The translations under genes and the position numbers were made by a program. 64,000 nucleotides of DNA, from contig NZ_KB910518.1 of the NCBI RefSeq assembly GCF_000374185.1, positions 5,970,886 through 6,034,885 of the forward strand. The letters are read 5' to 3'. Position 1 is the first letter of the stretch; every line of letters begins with the position of its first letter. The notes under the pieces were generated by a model. That model worked only from the letters and a program-made list of their open reading frames with translations, was not told the origin of the DNA and made no database searches. Below are positions 51,672 to 60,202 of the stretch, one piece after another. The DNA comes from Paenibacillus sp. HW567. Lineage in GTDB: Bacteria; Bacillota; Bacilli; Paenibacillales; Paenibacillaceae.

Positions 51672-51730
51672 GTAAGTTAATCTCCTTTTTAACATTGGTT
51701 TTTGTCTTGCAGGTATTGCAGGAGTTCTGC

Positions 51731-53275
51731 CTATTTGCGGCTGGCAATCATGGATTGTCCGGTCATTTCCGCTGGCTGCGGAAGTCCCATGAGATCTAAG
51801 AATGTCGGAGCCACATCGGCAAGAATACCGGATTCGCGCAGTACAACATTTTCAGTCGTTACAATGAAAGGAACCGGGTTGGTGGTATGAGCCGTGAACG
51901 GACGTCCATTCTCATCAAACACCATGTCCGCATTGCCGTGGTCGGCAATGATGATTGCAACGCCGCCTTTGGCAACTACTGCATCCACAACCTTGCCCAC
52001 ACATTCATCTGTAACTTCTACGGCCTTGATGGTTGGCTCCAGCATACCGGAGTGTCCTACCATGTCAGGGTTCGCAAAGTTAAGGATAATGGCATCCTGT
52101 CTGTCCGCTTCGATTTCCGCTACGCAGGCCGCCGCCACTTCGTATGCGCTCATCTCAGGTTTAAGATCGTAGGTTGCCACTTTTGGCGAGTTGATCAGGA
52201 TGCGGGTTTCGCCTGGAAGCTCTTCATCGCGTCCGCCGCTGAAGAAGAAGGTTACGTGCGGATACTTTTCGGTTTCCGCGATACGCAGTTGTTTCTTGTT
52301 CTGCTGTACAAGCACTTCACCCAGCGTATTGTCCAGGTTCTTCGGTGAATAAGCTACATAACCTTGAACCGTTTCGCTGAAGGTAGTCAGACATACGAAA
52401 TGCAGGCCCTGCGGGAACAAAGGACCACGGTCGAAGCCGCGGAAATCCGAGTTGGTGAACACTTGCGACAACTGGATAGCACGGTCCGGGCGGAAGTTGA
52501 GGAACACGACGGAATCGCCGCTCTCTACTGTCGCTGTCGGTTTGCCTTCGCTGTCCACAATGACGCTAGGCTCAACAAATTCATCATACACGGAATTCTT
52601 GTAGGATTCAGTGATCGCTTGCAGCGCATCGGTATATTTCGGGCCTTCACCGTAGACCATAGCGCGGTAAGCCTTCTCTACACGTTCCCAGCGCTTGTCA
52701 CGGTCCATGGCGAAATAACGGCCGGATACCGTAGCGATCTTGCCTACGCCTACTTCCTCAATCTTGGCGATCAGATCCCGAACGAATTTTTGTCCGCTGT
52801 CGGGAGGTACGTCGCGTCCATCCATGAAAGCATGGATATACACTTCATGCAGATCTTCTTTCTTGGCCAGATCAAGCATGGCGAACAGGTGATTGATATG
52901 GCTGTGTACCCCTCCGTCGGATACCAGCGCATACAGGTGAAGCTTCTTGCCGGTTGATTTGGCGCTTCTTACAGCAGCAACCAGCGTTTCGTTCTCGAAA
53001 AATTCCCCGTCACGAATCGACTTGTCGATACGGGTCAGGTCCTGATATACAATCCGGCCGGCGCCGATGTTAAGGTGACCCACTTCGGAGTTCCCCATCT
53101 GGCCTTCCGGCAGACCCACAGCTTCACCGCAAGCGGTAAGCGTAGTGTTCGGATACTGTTTCAGGTAACGGTCATAGTTTGGTTTGTTGGCTTGGGCAAC
53201 AGCGTTGCCTTCAGTCGTATTGCGCAAACCGAAGCCGTCCATGATGATTAGTGCTAAAGGTTTTGGAGCCGACAT
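51731..53275 (-). CDS. gpmI: 2,3-bisphosphoglycerate-independent phosphoglycerate mutase
   Basis: 514 residues; converts 3- to 2-phosphoglycerate with Mn, without a bisphosphoglycerate cofactor. N-terminal metal motif LALIIMDGFGLRNTTEGNAVAQAN; the catalytic Ser is in MGNSEVGHLNIGAGR; the transferase domain has VSDGGVHSH and MDGRDVPPDSG; C-terminal metal motifs are FANPDMVGHSG and IADHGNADMV. Start at 53275, one base after the tpiA stop, with GAGGGGG upstream inside tpiA. Mn dependence makes this form common in spore formers. Confidence 0.97.
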   Translation of the reverse strand: MSAPKPLALIIMDGFGLRNTTEGNAVAQANKPNYDRYLKQYPNTTLTACGEAVGLPEGQMGNSEVGHLNIGAGRIVYQDLTRIDKSIRDGEFFENETLVAAVRSAKSTGKKLHLYALVSDGGVHSHINHLFAMLDLAKKEDLHEVYIHAFMDGRDVPPDSGQKFVRDLIAKIEEVGVGKIATVSGRYFAMDRDKRWERVEKAYRAMVYGEGPKYTDALQAITESYKNSVYDEFVEPSVIVDSEGKPTATVESGDSVVFLNFRPDRAIQLSQVFTNSDFRGFDRGPLFPQGLHFVCLTTFSETVQGYVAYSPKNLDNTLGEVLVQQNKKQLRIAETEKYPHVTFFFSGGRDEELPGETRILINSPKVATYDLKPEMSAYEVAAACVAEIEADRQDAIILNFANPDMVGHSGMLEPTIKAVEVTDECVGKVVDAVVAKGGVAIIIADHGNADMVFDENGRPFTAHTTNPVPFIVTTENVVLRESGILADVAPTFLDLMGLPQPAEMTGQSMIASRK

Positions 53276-53276
53276 C

Positions 53277-54032
53277 TTACTTCGCCCCCTCAACCAATGA
53301 AACGAAGGAAGCAGGCTGCAGGCTCGCACCGCCGACAAGAGCGCCGTCGATGTCGCTTTGACTCATGTACTCCGTTACATTCTCTGGCTTCACGCTGCCG
53401 CCGTATTGGATGCGTACAGCTTCAGCAGTCGCTCCATCGTACAGATCTTTTACAAGAGTACGGATGTAGGCGATAACTTCATTGGCATCCTGTGAAGTGG
53501 AGGATTTGCCTGTGCCGATAGCCCAGATGGGCTCATACGCAATGACTACACTTGCTGCCTGCTCAGCGCTAAGGCCGGCAAATGCGCCTTCAGTTTGAAC
53601 CTTGCACACAGCTTTTGTCTGGTCTGCTTCACGCTCTTCGAGCTTTTCGCCAACGCAGACAATTGGAGTGATGCCGTGGCGGAATGCCGCATGCATCTTT
53701 TTGTTCACGATTTCGTCCGTTTCGCCAAAGTAAGCACGGCGCTCGGAGTGTCCGATGATAACATAGTCTACACCAAGATCCTTCAGCATTACGCCGCTGA
53801 TTTCGCCTGTGTAAGCACCGTTATCTTCAAAGTGCAGGTTTTGTGCACCGATTTTGATGCTGGTGCCTTTAACCGCTGCAACCAGGGCAGGCAGATTCGT
53901 GAATGGAGCGCAGACAACAGTTTCTACGCCTTCCACCTCTGCTTTGCCTTTAACTTCAGCGATGAAGCTTTCAGCTTCCGGAACGGTTTTGAACATCTTC
54001 CAGTTGCCGGCAATAATAGGTGTTCTGCTCAT
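53277..54032 (-). CDS. tpiA: Triosephosphate isomerase
   Basis: 251 residues, TIM barrel. N-terminal substrate lysine in IIAGNWKMFK, catalytic His in VIIGHSERRAYFGE, catalytic Glu in VIAYEPIWAIGTGK, and phosphate-binding YGGSVKPEN...GALVGGAS. GGAGG lies about ten bases upstream. Interconverts dihydroxyacetone-P and glyceraldehyde-3-P. One base separates it from gpmI, so the two are coupled. Confidence 0.98.
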   Translation of the reverse strand: MSRTPIIAGNWKMFKTVPEAESFIAEVKGKAEVEGVETVVCAPFTNLPALVAAVKGTSIKIGAQNLHFEDNGAYTGEISGVMLKDLGVDYVIIGHSERRAYFGETDEIVNKKMHAAFRHGITPIVCVGEKLEEREADQTKAVCKVQTEGAFAGLSAEQAASVVIAYEPIWAIGTGKSSTSQDANEVIAYIRTLVKDLYDGATAEAVRIQYGGSVKPENVTEYMSQSDIDGALVGGASLQPASFVSLVEGAK

Positions 54033-54064
54033 AGTAATGGATTGCCTCCTTCTACTTCTACGTC

Positions 54065-55246
54065 TTACTTGTCGTTCAGTGCTTCTACGCCGGGAAGCGC
54101 CTTGCCTTCCATGAACTCAAGGGATGCGCCGCCGCCAGTGGAGATGTGGTCCATTTGGTCAGCCAGGTGGAATTTTTCTGCCGCAGCCGCGGAATCGCCG
54201 CCGCCGATTACAGTGTAGCCTTCAGTTGTTGCACATGCCTGGGCCACTGCAATTGTACCTTCAGCAAAGATGTCAATTTCGAACACGCCCATAGGACCGT
54301 TCCAGACAACCAGCTTGGAGTTCTTGATGATGTCGGCATAGATTTCACGAGTTTTAGGACCAATGTCCAGACCTTCCCAACCGGCAGGAATATCAGTTAC
54401 ATCTACAATTTTGGTGTTGGCATCTGCGCCGAACTTGTCAGCGACAACGACGTCAACCGGAAGTACGAAGTTTTTGCCCAGAGCTTTAGCTTTCTCGATG
54501 AATCCGAGAGCAGCGTCGATTTTATCGTTGTCTACCAGCGAGTTGCCGATTTCGTAGCCTTGAGCTTTGGTGAATGTATAGGAAAGGCCGCCGCCGATCA
54601 GTACATTGTCAGCCAGATTCAAGAGGTTGTCGATAACGTCAATTTTATCTTTAACTTTGGAACCGCCGATGATGGCAGTGAAAGGACGCTCAGGGTTCGA
54701 CAGCGCTTTGCCCAGTACGGACAATTCTTTCTCCATCAAAAGACCGGATACAGCCGGCAGGAAGTGAGCGATACCTTCTGTCGAAGCATGTGCACGGTGA
54801 GCCGCGCCAAATGCGTCGTTGACGAACAGGTCAGCCAGTTCAGCGAACTGTTTAGCCAGTTCAGAATCGTTCTTTTCTTCGCCCGGATAGAAACGGACAT
54901 TCTCAAGCACAAGCACATCACCGTTGTTCAGTTCAGCAATTTTCGCTTTGACTGCATCGCCGACAGCTTCATCAGCTTTGGCTACCGGCTTGCCGAGCAG
55001 CTCGGACAGACGGACAGCAGCACCGGTAAGACGCATGGAATCAACAAATTGACCTTTAGGACGGCCCATATGGCTGGCCAGAATGACCTTTGCACCGTTC
55101 TCAATCAGGTATTTAATCGTTGGAAGGGTTTCGCGGATACGGGTATCATCAGTAATCTTGCCGTCTTCCACTGGCACGTTGAAATCGACGCGTACAAATA
55201 CGCGTTTGCCTGTTACTTCTACATCACGGACACTTTTTTTGTTCAT
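54065..55246 (-). CDS. pgk: Phosphoglycerate kinase
   Basis: 393 residues; transfers phosphate from 1,3-bisphosphoglycerate to ADP. N-terminal RVFVRVDFNVPVEDGKITDDTRIRETLPTI, then ASHMGRPKG. The nucleotide domain contains FTAIIGGSKVKDKIDVIDNLL, VVWNGPMGVFE and VIGGGDSAAA. Follows gap, with a stable hairpin in the gap of about 110 bases, and precedes tpiA by about 30 bases. Confidence 0.98.
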   Translation of the reverse strand: MNKKSVRDVEVTGKRVFVRVDFNVPVEDGKITDDTRIRETLPTIKYLIENGAKVILASHMGRPKGQFVDSMRLTGAAVRLSELLGKPVAKADEAVGDAVKAKIAELNNGDVLVLENVRFYPGEEKNDSELAKQFAELADLFVNDAFGAAHRAHASTEGIAHFLPAVSGLLMEKELSVLGKALSNPERPFTAIIGGSKVKDKIDVIDNLLNLADNVLIGGGLSYTFTKAQGYEIGNSLVDNDKIDAALGFIEKAKALGKNFVLPVDVVVADKFGADANTKIVDVTDIPAGWEGLDIGPKTREIYADIIKNSKLVVWNGPMGVFEIDIFAEGTIAVAQACATTEGYTVIGGGDSAAAAEKFHLADQMDHISTGGGASLEFMEGKALPGVEALNDK

Positions 55247-55298
55247 GATTATTTTTCCTCCACACCCAAAATTGGTTCCATCACGAATCCATTTAGAA

Positions 55299-55331
55299 AG
55301 AGCGGAAACAAGGAACTTCTGTTTCCGCTCT
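55299..55331 (-). other. Hairpin between gap and pgk
   Basis: Minus strand AGAGCGGAAACA pairs perfectly with TGTTTCCGCTCT (12 bp) around an eight-base loop. Only three T follow, so partial termination or 3'-end protection of the gap transcript is more likely than full termination. Confidence 0.6.
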
Positions 55332-55358
55332 ATAGATGCCGCTTATATTAATCGGGTC

Positions 55359-56369
55359 TTACTTAGCAAGCTTAGCGAAGTGTTCCAAAGTGCGAACGAG
55401 CTGTGCAGTGTAAGACATTTCGTTGTCGTACCAAGCAACTGTTTTAACCAGTTGTTTGTCGCCAACAGTCATAACTTTAGTCTGCGTAGCATCGAACAGG
55501 GAACCGAAAGTCATACCCTTGATGTCGGAAGATACGATTTCATCTTCAGTGTAGCCGTAAGTTTCTGGGTCGGAAGCTGCTTTCATAGCTGCGTTCAGCT
55601 CTTCAACAGTAACTTTCTTATCAAGAACAGTAACCAGCTCAGTCAGGGAACCAGTAGCTACAGGCACACGTTGTGCTGCGCCGTCCAGTTTGCCTTTCAG
55701 TGCTGGAATTACCAGGCCGATAGCTTTAGCAGCACCAGTAGTGTTAGGAACGATGTTCTCAGCAGCAGCGCGGGCGCGTCTGAAGTCGCCTTTAGCATGT
55801 GGAGCATCAAGTGTGTTCTGGTCGCCAGTGTAAGCGTGGATAGTAGTCATCAGGCCTTCAACGATTCCGAACTTGTCGTTCAGAACTTTTGCCATTGGAG
55901 CCAGGCAGTTAGTTGTGCAAGATGCGCCGGAGATTACAGTTTCAGTACCATCCAGAATATCATGGTTAACGTTGTATACAACAGTCTTCATGTCGCCAGT
56001 AGCTGGAGCGGAGATTACTACTTTTTTAGCTCCGCCTTTAAGGTGCTTCTCAGCAGCTTCTTTAGTTGTGAAGAAGCCTGTGCATTCCAGAACGATGTCA
56101 ACGCCGAGCTCGCCCCAAGGAAGTTCTTCAGGGTTGCGGTTCGCCAGAACCTTAACGTCTTTGCCGTTCACTTTGAAGAAGCCGTCATGTACTTCAACGT
56201 CTCCTTGGAATTTACCTTGAGTTGTATCATATTTAAGCAAATGAGCAAGCATCTTAGCATCAGTCAAGTCGTTGATTGCTACCACTTCGATACCTTCTAC
56301 ATTTTGAATACGGCGGAATGCAAGGCGTCCAATACGTCCAAAACCGTTAATACCAACTTTTACACTCAT
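55359..56369 (-). CDS. gap: Glyceraldehyde-3-phosphate dehydrogenase (glycolytic)
   Basis: 336 residues; oxidises glyceraldehyde-3-P with NAD and phosphate. NAD-binding KVGINGFGRIGRLAFRRI; active-site Cys in ISGASCTTNCLAPMAKVL; the following THAYTGDQ-like IHAYTGDQNTLDAPH; C-terminal AWYDNEMSYTAQLVRTLEHF. AGGAGG upstream of the ATG at 56369. First enzyme gene after cggR, as in the gapA operon of Bacillus, so this is the glycolytic paralogue (gapA type). Confidence 0.98.
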   Translation of the reverse strand: MSVKVGINGFGRIGRLAFRRIQNVEGIEVVAINDLTDAKMLAHLLKYDTTQGKFQGDVEVHDGFFKVNGKDVKVLANRNPEELPWGELGVDIVLECTGFFTTKEAAEKHLKGGAKKVVISAPATGDMKTVVYNVNHDILDGTETVISGASCTTNCLAPMAKVLNDKFGIVEGLMTTIHAYTGDQNTLDAPHAKGDFRRARAAAENIVPNTTGAAKAIGLVIPALKGKLDGAAQRVPVATGSLTELVTVLDKKVTVEELNAAMKAASDPETYGYTEDEIVSSDIKGMTFGSLFDATQTKVMTVGDKQLVKTVAWYDNEMSYTAQLVRTLEHFAKLAK

Positions 56370-56485
56370 TGAATAGTTCCTCCTAGATTTCATTTTATTT
56401 ATTCAAGACAAGCCGTGAAGCTCGTCAAGACAACAATGTTAAGTATAATGCAAAATAGCTTCGCATGCCTCCCATATTTCGGGAA

Positions 56486-57538
56486 TTACCCCACCGGCTG
56501 CATTTGTTTGTCGATTTCTTTGCCGATTTCAGTAGCAGCAGCCTCATCTGTAACGAGAATATCCTCTTGCCCGAACCGAAGCATCGCATGTATTGCCTTA
56601 GCCTTGCGTTTGCCGCCAGCTATGCCTACTACAACTTCTGTACGGATGATATCCTCCAGGCGCAGTCCCATCGTCAGCATGGTGTGGACAACCTGGCCAT
56701 CTTCATTGAAATAATAGCCGAACGATTCGGCAACTGCTCCCTCGCCCTGAATTTCCGAGACGGTAGCCTCATCCAGCTTGCGGCGGCGGGTCATTTCAAT
56801 GGCATCGCCAATTCCATGCACAATAATACGCGATCTGCGGATGATTTGCACGATCTCTCCAATATTTGCGTCGAGTGCCAGCGACTGATAAGCATCTTCG
56901 CTAAGCAGATCGGGCACATGCAGCAGACGGTAATTGGCTCCAATCCGCTTGGCCATCGTTGAAGCGATGGTATTAGCCTGAATCTCCATGCTCTCACCCA
57001 GCCCTCCGCGCGCCGGTACAAACCAAGCGTTCTTATAGGAAAGGGATACTGGGGTCGGCAACTGATCGGCCATCTCAGCCAGTGTTGAACCGCCAGTGAC
57101 GGCAATGGTATCATCGCAATGGAGCACACCGAGCAATGCCTTGGCTCCTGCACGCCCCAGCTCACGCTTCGTGAACGGTGACGTTTCGCAATCTCCAGGT
57201 ACAACAATCACTTTGTTCAGACCATACGTTGTACGAATTTTCTCCTCCAGATCATCCAGACCGAACAGGCTCTTGGCGATCGGCTCCAGCAAGTCAAGCA
57301 GTCTGCGCCCGGCATCGCTTATGCGCATACCTACGCTCTCGATCTCAATGAGCCCTTGCGATTTCAGAAGATCCGTCTCTGCGCGGAGCACCCGCTCCGT
57401 CATATCAAGCGAAGCCGCAAGTGTTCTACGCCCAATAATGTCGGACAGCATGATCTGATGTAGAATCGTGTAACGTCTCTTAAGGGTATCCATGAGATCA
57501 GGCAAAAGCTGCTTTTGGATTTCTAATAAATTACGCAT
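56486..57538 (-). CDS. cggR: Central glycolytic genes regulator CggR
   Basis: 350 residues, SorC/DeoR-like repressor. N-terminal helix-turn-helix part RRYTILHQIMLSDIIGRRTLAASLDMTERVLRAETDLLKSQGLI; a C-terminal sugar-phosphate domain follows with VVPGDCETSPFTKRELGRAGAKALLGVL and VTGGSTLAEMADQLP. In Bacillus CggR binds as a tetramer to two tandem sites and is released by fructose-1,6-bisphosphate. Start at 57538 with AGGAG seven bases upstream. It heads the operon and has a recognisable operator upstream, so it represses itself and all downstream enzymes. Confidence 0.95.
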   Translation of the reverse strand: MRNLLEIQKQLLPDLMDTLKRRYTILHQIMLSDIIGRRTLAASLDMTERVLRAETDLLKSQGLIEIESVGMRISDAGRRLLDLLEPIAKSLFGLDDLEEKIRTTYGLNKVIVVPGDCETSPFTKRELGRAGAKALLGVLHCDDTIAVTGGSTLAEMADQLPTPVSLSYKNAWFVPARGGLGESMEIQANTIASTMAKRIGANYRLLHVPDLLSEDAYQSLALDANIGEIVQIIRRSRIIVHGIGDAIEMTRRRKLDEATVSEIQGEGAVAESFGYYFNEDGQVVHTMLTMGLRLEDIIRTEVVVGIAGGKRKAKAIHAMLRFGQEDILVTDEAAATEIGKEIDKQMQPVG

Positions 57539-57583
57539 GCCTTCACTCCTGCAACTTTGTCTTTCTCTTATTCCCTTGTTCAT

Positions 57584-57620
57584 GGTCTCAAAACGTCCCG
57601 GGTTAACTTTTTAAGTCCCA
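57584..57620 (-). promoter_or_regulatory. CggR operator
   Basis: Minus strand TGGGAC and CGGGAC half-sites start exactly 20 bases apart; the second is followed by GTTTTGAGAC. This is the spacing and sequence of the tandem CGGGAC sites of the Bacillus CggR operator. It lies just downstream of the promoter. Confidence 0.75.
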
Positions 57621-57625
57621 CCCAT

Positions 57626-57654
57626 ATTCTACCCAAAACTCACGCGGAGTGCAA
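57626..57654 (-). promoter_or_regulatory. Promoter of the cggR-gap operon
   Basis: Minus strand -35 TTGCAC (57649-57654), 17-base spacer, -10 TAGAAT (57626-57631), immediately before the CggR operator. Confidence 0.75.
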
Positions 57655-57805
57655 GTCTTCGCAGAGTATAATTCTCAACCTCTTTTCATCTTATACATCT
57701 CACGGGCTATGGAAGGTCATTAAAACCAGGCCGATGAAGAAGTTTTGAGAGCGCTGTGATTTTCCGTTGCATTTAAACAATAAATATATTATAATAATTT
57801 CTGTT

Positions 57806-57880
57806 GCGCCCGTGGTCCAATGGATATGACGTAGGCCTCCGAAGCCTGAGATCCAAGTTCGATTCTTGGCGGGCGCGCCA
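57806..57880 (+). tRNA. tRNA-Arg (anticodon CCG)
   Basis: 75 bases with encoded CCA. Acceptor stem GCGCCCG/CGGGCGC with discriminator G, anticodon loop CTCCGAA (anticodon CCG, reading CGG), and T-arm with GTTCGATTC. Followed by a strong terminator. It stands alone between the cggR promoter and clpP. Confidence 0.95.
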
Positions 57881-57898
57881 TTCTTATAGTAATTAACC

Positions 57899-57926
57899 AA
57901 AGAGCCGCTTGCCGGCTCTTTTTTTA
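57899..57926 (+). terminator. Terminator of tRNA-Arg
   Basis: AAGAGCCG and CGGCTCTT arms around CTTGC-type loop and a run of T. Confidence 0.9.
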
Positions 57927-57935
57927 TAAACTAAG

Positions 57936-57952
57936 TTTGACTTTCTTTGACT
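57936..57952. promoter_or_regulatory. CtsR box at the clpP promoter
   Basis: TTTGACTTTCTTTGACT is the complement of the CtsR heptad direct repeat (AGTCAAA-N3-AGTCAAA). It overlaps the -35 of the clpP promoter, as expected for CtsR repression of clpP under non-stress conditions. Confidence 0.75.
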
Positions 57953-57975
57953 TTTTGTTTGAATTTGTTTATCAT
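57947..57975 (+). promoter_or_regulatory. clpP promoter
   Basis: -35 TTGACT (57947-57952), 17-base spacer, -10 TATCAT (57970-57975), 65 bases before the clpP start. Confidence 0.7.
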
Positions 57976-58040
57976 GTGGTTAATACGGTAACAGTAAAAA
58001 ATGAACACATTCGAAGAACCAATTCAAGGAGGTTGTCCAC

Positions 58041-58637
58041 GTGAGTTATATTCCTATGGTAGTAGAACAGAGCAACCGCGGTGAGCGCGCTTATGACATC
58101 TATTCCCGCCTGCTGAAGGACCGCATCATTTTCCTCGGAACGGAGGTTAATGACGTGGTAGCCAATTCCATCATCGCACAAATGCTGTTCCTGGCTGCCG
58201 AAGACCCGGAAAAGGATATTCACCTGTATGTAAACAGTCCTGGCGGTTCAATTACAGCCGGAATGGCTATATTTGATACAATGCAATACATTAAACCGGA
58301 TGTTTCCACCATCTGTGTGGGCATGGCCGCTTCCATGGGAGCGTTCCTGCTGAACGCCGGTGCCAAAGGCAAACGTTTTGCGCTGCCAAACAGCGAAATT
58401 ATGATTCACCAGCCGCTGGGCGGTGCTCAAGGACAGGCAACGGACATCGAAATCCGTGCCCGCCGCATCCTTAAGCTGCGCGACAAGCTGAACCACATTC
58501 TGGCTGACCGTACAGGGCAACCGCTGGAGAAGATCGAGAAGGACACAGACCGCGACTACTTCATGAGCGCCACCGAAGCGGCTGAATACGGTCTTGTTGA
58601 TAAAGTGATCGAGAAGACACTTCCTGCAGGCGTGTAA
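58041..58637 (+). CDS. clpP: ATP-dependent Clp protease proteolytic subunit
   Basis: 198 residues; forms the 14-subunit chamber that degrades proteins fed by ClpX/ClpC, including tmRNA-tagged chains. Catalytic Ser in VGMAASMGAFLLNAG, His in MIHQPLGGAQGQATDIEI, and Asp in DTDRDYFMSATEAAEYGLVD. Starts with GTG at 58041 behind AAGGAGG (9-10 bases). The CtsR box and promoter lie upstream. Its natural terminator is no longer adjacent: group II intron sequence begins about 15 bases after the stop codon. Confidence 0.97.
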   Translation: MSYIPMVVEQSNRGERAYDIYSRLLKDRIIFLGTEVNDVVANSIIAQMLFLAAEDPEKDIHLYVNSPGGSITAGMAIFDTMQYIKPDVSTICVGMAASMGAFLLNAGAKGKRFALPNSEIMIHQPLGGAQGQATDIEIRARRILKLRDKLNHILADRTGQPLEKIEKDTDRDYFMSATEAAEYGLVDKVIEKTLPAGV

Positions 58638-58727
58638 TCGGGACAGACATAATCGGATAGGAGGCTATCCATTAGTTGGATAGCCGACCTTCCACACCAC
58701 CGTACGTACCGTTCGGTATACGGCGGT

Positions 58728-60128
58728 TCAACCGCTTGAGTGCAATTGACGTAAACGCTCGTACTGGGCAGGGAAGTCATAATACCCTGCCTGTGCGAGC
58801 CTTTCATTTGTTACAGAGCGACTCAGTACTGCGCTTCCTGCTATTCGCCAGTAGCCCAGACGTGTATTTCCCCATTGGTACGCTTGCCACTCCGGTATCC
58901 CCAGCTTTCGCAGGTTCTGCACCTTCGTTCTTGGCTTCTTCCACTGTTTCCAGATGTACATCCGTATCCGCCTTCGCAGCCATTCATTCCAGCTTTGCAC
59001 GTTTCGCTTCATGTCCGCTACGTAGAAATAGCCGATCCAACCGCGAATGTAGGCCTTCACGTTCTCCATGACCTGCCGCGCATTCCTGCCCTGGTTTCGG
59101 CTCGTTAGCTCTTTCAGCTTCTTCTTTGCCTTGGCGAGCGATTGACGGTGTACGCGAATGTATACGCCGTTTCCATTCTTTCCGAGCGCAAAGCCGAGAA
59201 ATTTGAAATGCTTTTGTGCCACAGCGCTGACCACCTTGCTCTTCTGCGCATTCATCTGGAGCTTTAGCCGGTTTTCCAGAACTCTCCGGCTGGATTCCAA
59301 AAGCCGCATCGCCGCCCGTTTGCTCTTCGCAAGCAGCACGATGTCATCCGCATAGCGGATGACCTTCACGCCTCGTCTTTCCATCTCCTGGTCGAATTCG
59401 TTCAGATAGATGTTCGCGAGTAGGGGCGACAGCGGCCCGCCCTGAGGCGAGCCTTCTTTCGTTTCGCGGCGTACTCCGTTTTCCATGACTCCGCTTTTCA
59501 GGTACTTTTTAATCAGCTCCGTTACGCGTTTATCTTGGATTTGTTTACGCAGGAGATTCATCAGCAGCTCATGGTTCAACGTGTCGAAATATTTCGAGAG
59601 GTCGATTTCTACGGCTTGGCCATATCCCTGCTCCACATCAGCTTTTACTTTGCGGATGGCTTGCTGCGCGCTCCTCCCTGGGCGGTAGCCGTAGCTTCCC
59701 TCTGAGAAGAGCGGTTCAAATAGCGGTTGCAGTTGCTGGGCAATCGCTTGCTGGATGATTCGGTCTACCACCGTGGGAATACCGAGTTTTCGGACTCCAC
59801 TTCCATCTGGTTTGGGGATTTCCTTGCGTCGCACCGGGCTTGGTTTGTACCTTCCATCCCGGATGCTTTGCAAAAACTCGTCTCTGTTTTCACGCAGCCA
59901 AGGCAGCGCTTCCTCCACGGTCATCCCGTCGATTCCCGGTGCTCCGTGGTTGCGTTTGACCTGCTTGTAGGCGCGGTTCAGGTTGTCCCTGTCCAGTATC
60001 GCTTCCATCAGGTCGTTTGCACCGTCCCTTTCTCTACGTTCCCGAATGTCGGCACTCCGCGCTCCCGCATACTCTTCGCGCTCCACGCTATCCCTTTGCG
60101 GGCAGCCCTCTCGGTATTCTGCTTTCAT
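58728..60128 (-). CDS. Group II intron reverse transcriptase/maturase (intron A)
   Basis: 466 residues. RT motifs: GAPGIDGMTVEEALPWL, GIPTVVDRIIQQAIAQQLQPLFEPLFSEGSYGYRPGRSA, SPQGGPLSPLLANIYLNEFD, and the catalytic IRYADDIVLL. The maturase (GIIM/X) domain is NVKAYIRGWIGYFYVADM...RRRIRMYIWKQWKK. There is no C-terminal endonuclease domain, as usual for class C. AAAGGAG about 9 bases before the ATG. It promotes intron splicing and retrohoming. Separated from its own intron's 5' part by the nested intron. Confidence 0.95.
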   Translation of the reverse strand: MKAEYREGCPQRDSVEREEYAGARSADIRERRERDGANDLMEAILDRDNLNRAYKQVKRNHGAPGIDGMTVEEALPWLRENRDEFLQSIRDGRYKPSPVRRKEIPKPDGSGVRKLGIPTVVDRIIQQAIAQQLQPLFEPLFSEGSYGYRPGRSAQQAIRKVKADVEQGYGQAVEIDLSKYFDTLNHELLMNLLRKQIQDKRVTELIKKYLKSGVMENGVRRETKEGSPQGGPLSPLLANIYLNEFDQEMERRGVKVIRYADDIVLLAKSKRAAMRLLESSRRVLENRLKLQMNAQKSKVVSAVAQKHFKFLGFALGKNGNGVYIRVHRQSLAKAKKKLKELTSRNQGRNARQVMENVKAYIRGWIGYFYVADMKRNVQSWNEWLRRRIRMYIWKQWKKPRTKVQNLRKLGIPEWQAYQWGNTRLGYWRIAGSAVLSRSVTNERLAQAGYYDFPAQYERLRQLHSSG

Positions 60129-60202
60129 TGCGCCGATTCTCCTTTCCGTATGTACTCAAGACTTACGATTGTTCAGCCCTTCCCGAAAAAAAAATTCCCG
60201 GT

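Noticed and set aside
50328..51680. Long open frame antisense to eno (450 codons), and a similar one opposite pgk and gap
   Set aside because: They lie opposite highly conserved glycolytic genes with strong codon bias and read as low-complexity Phe/Val/Ser sequence without protein patterns.
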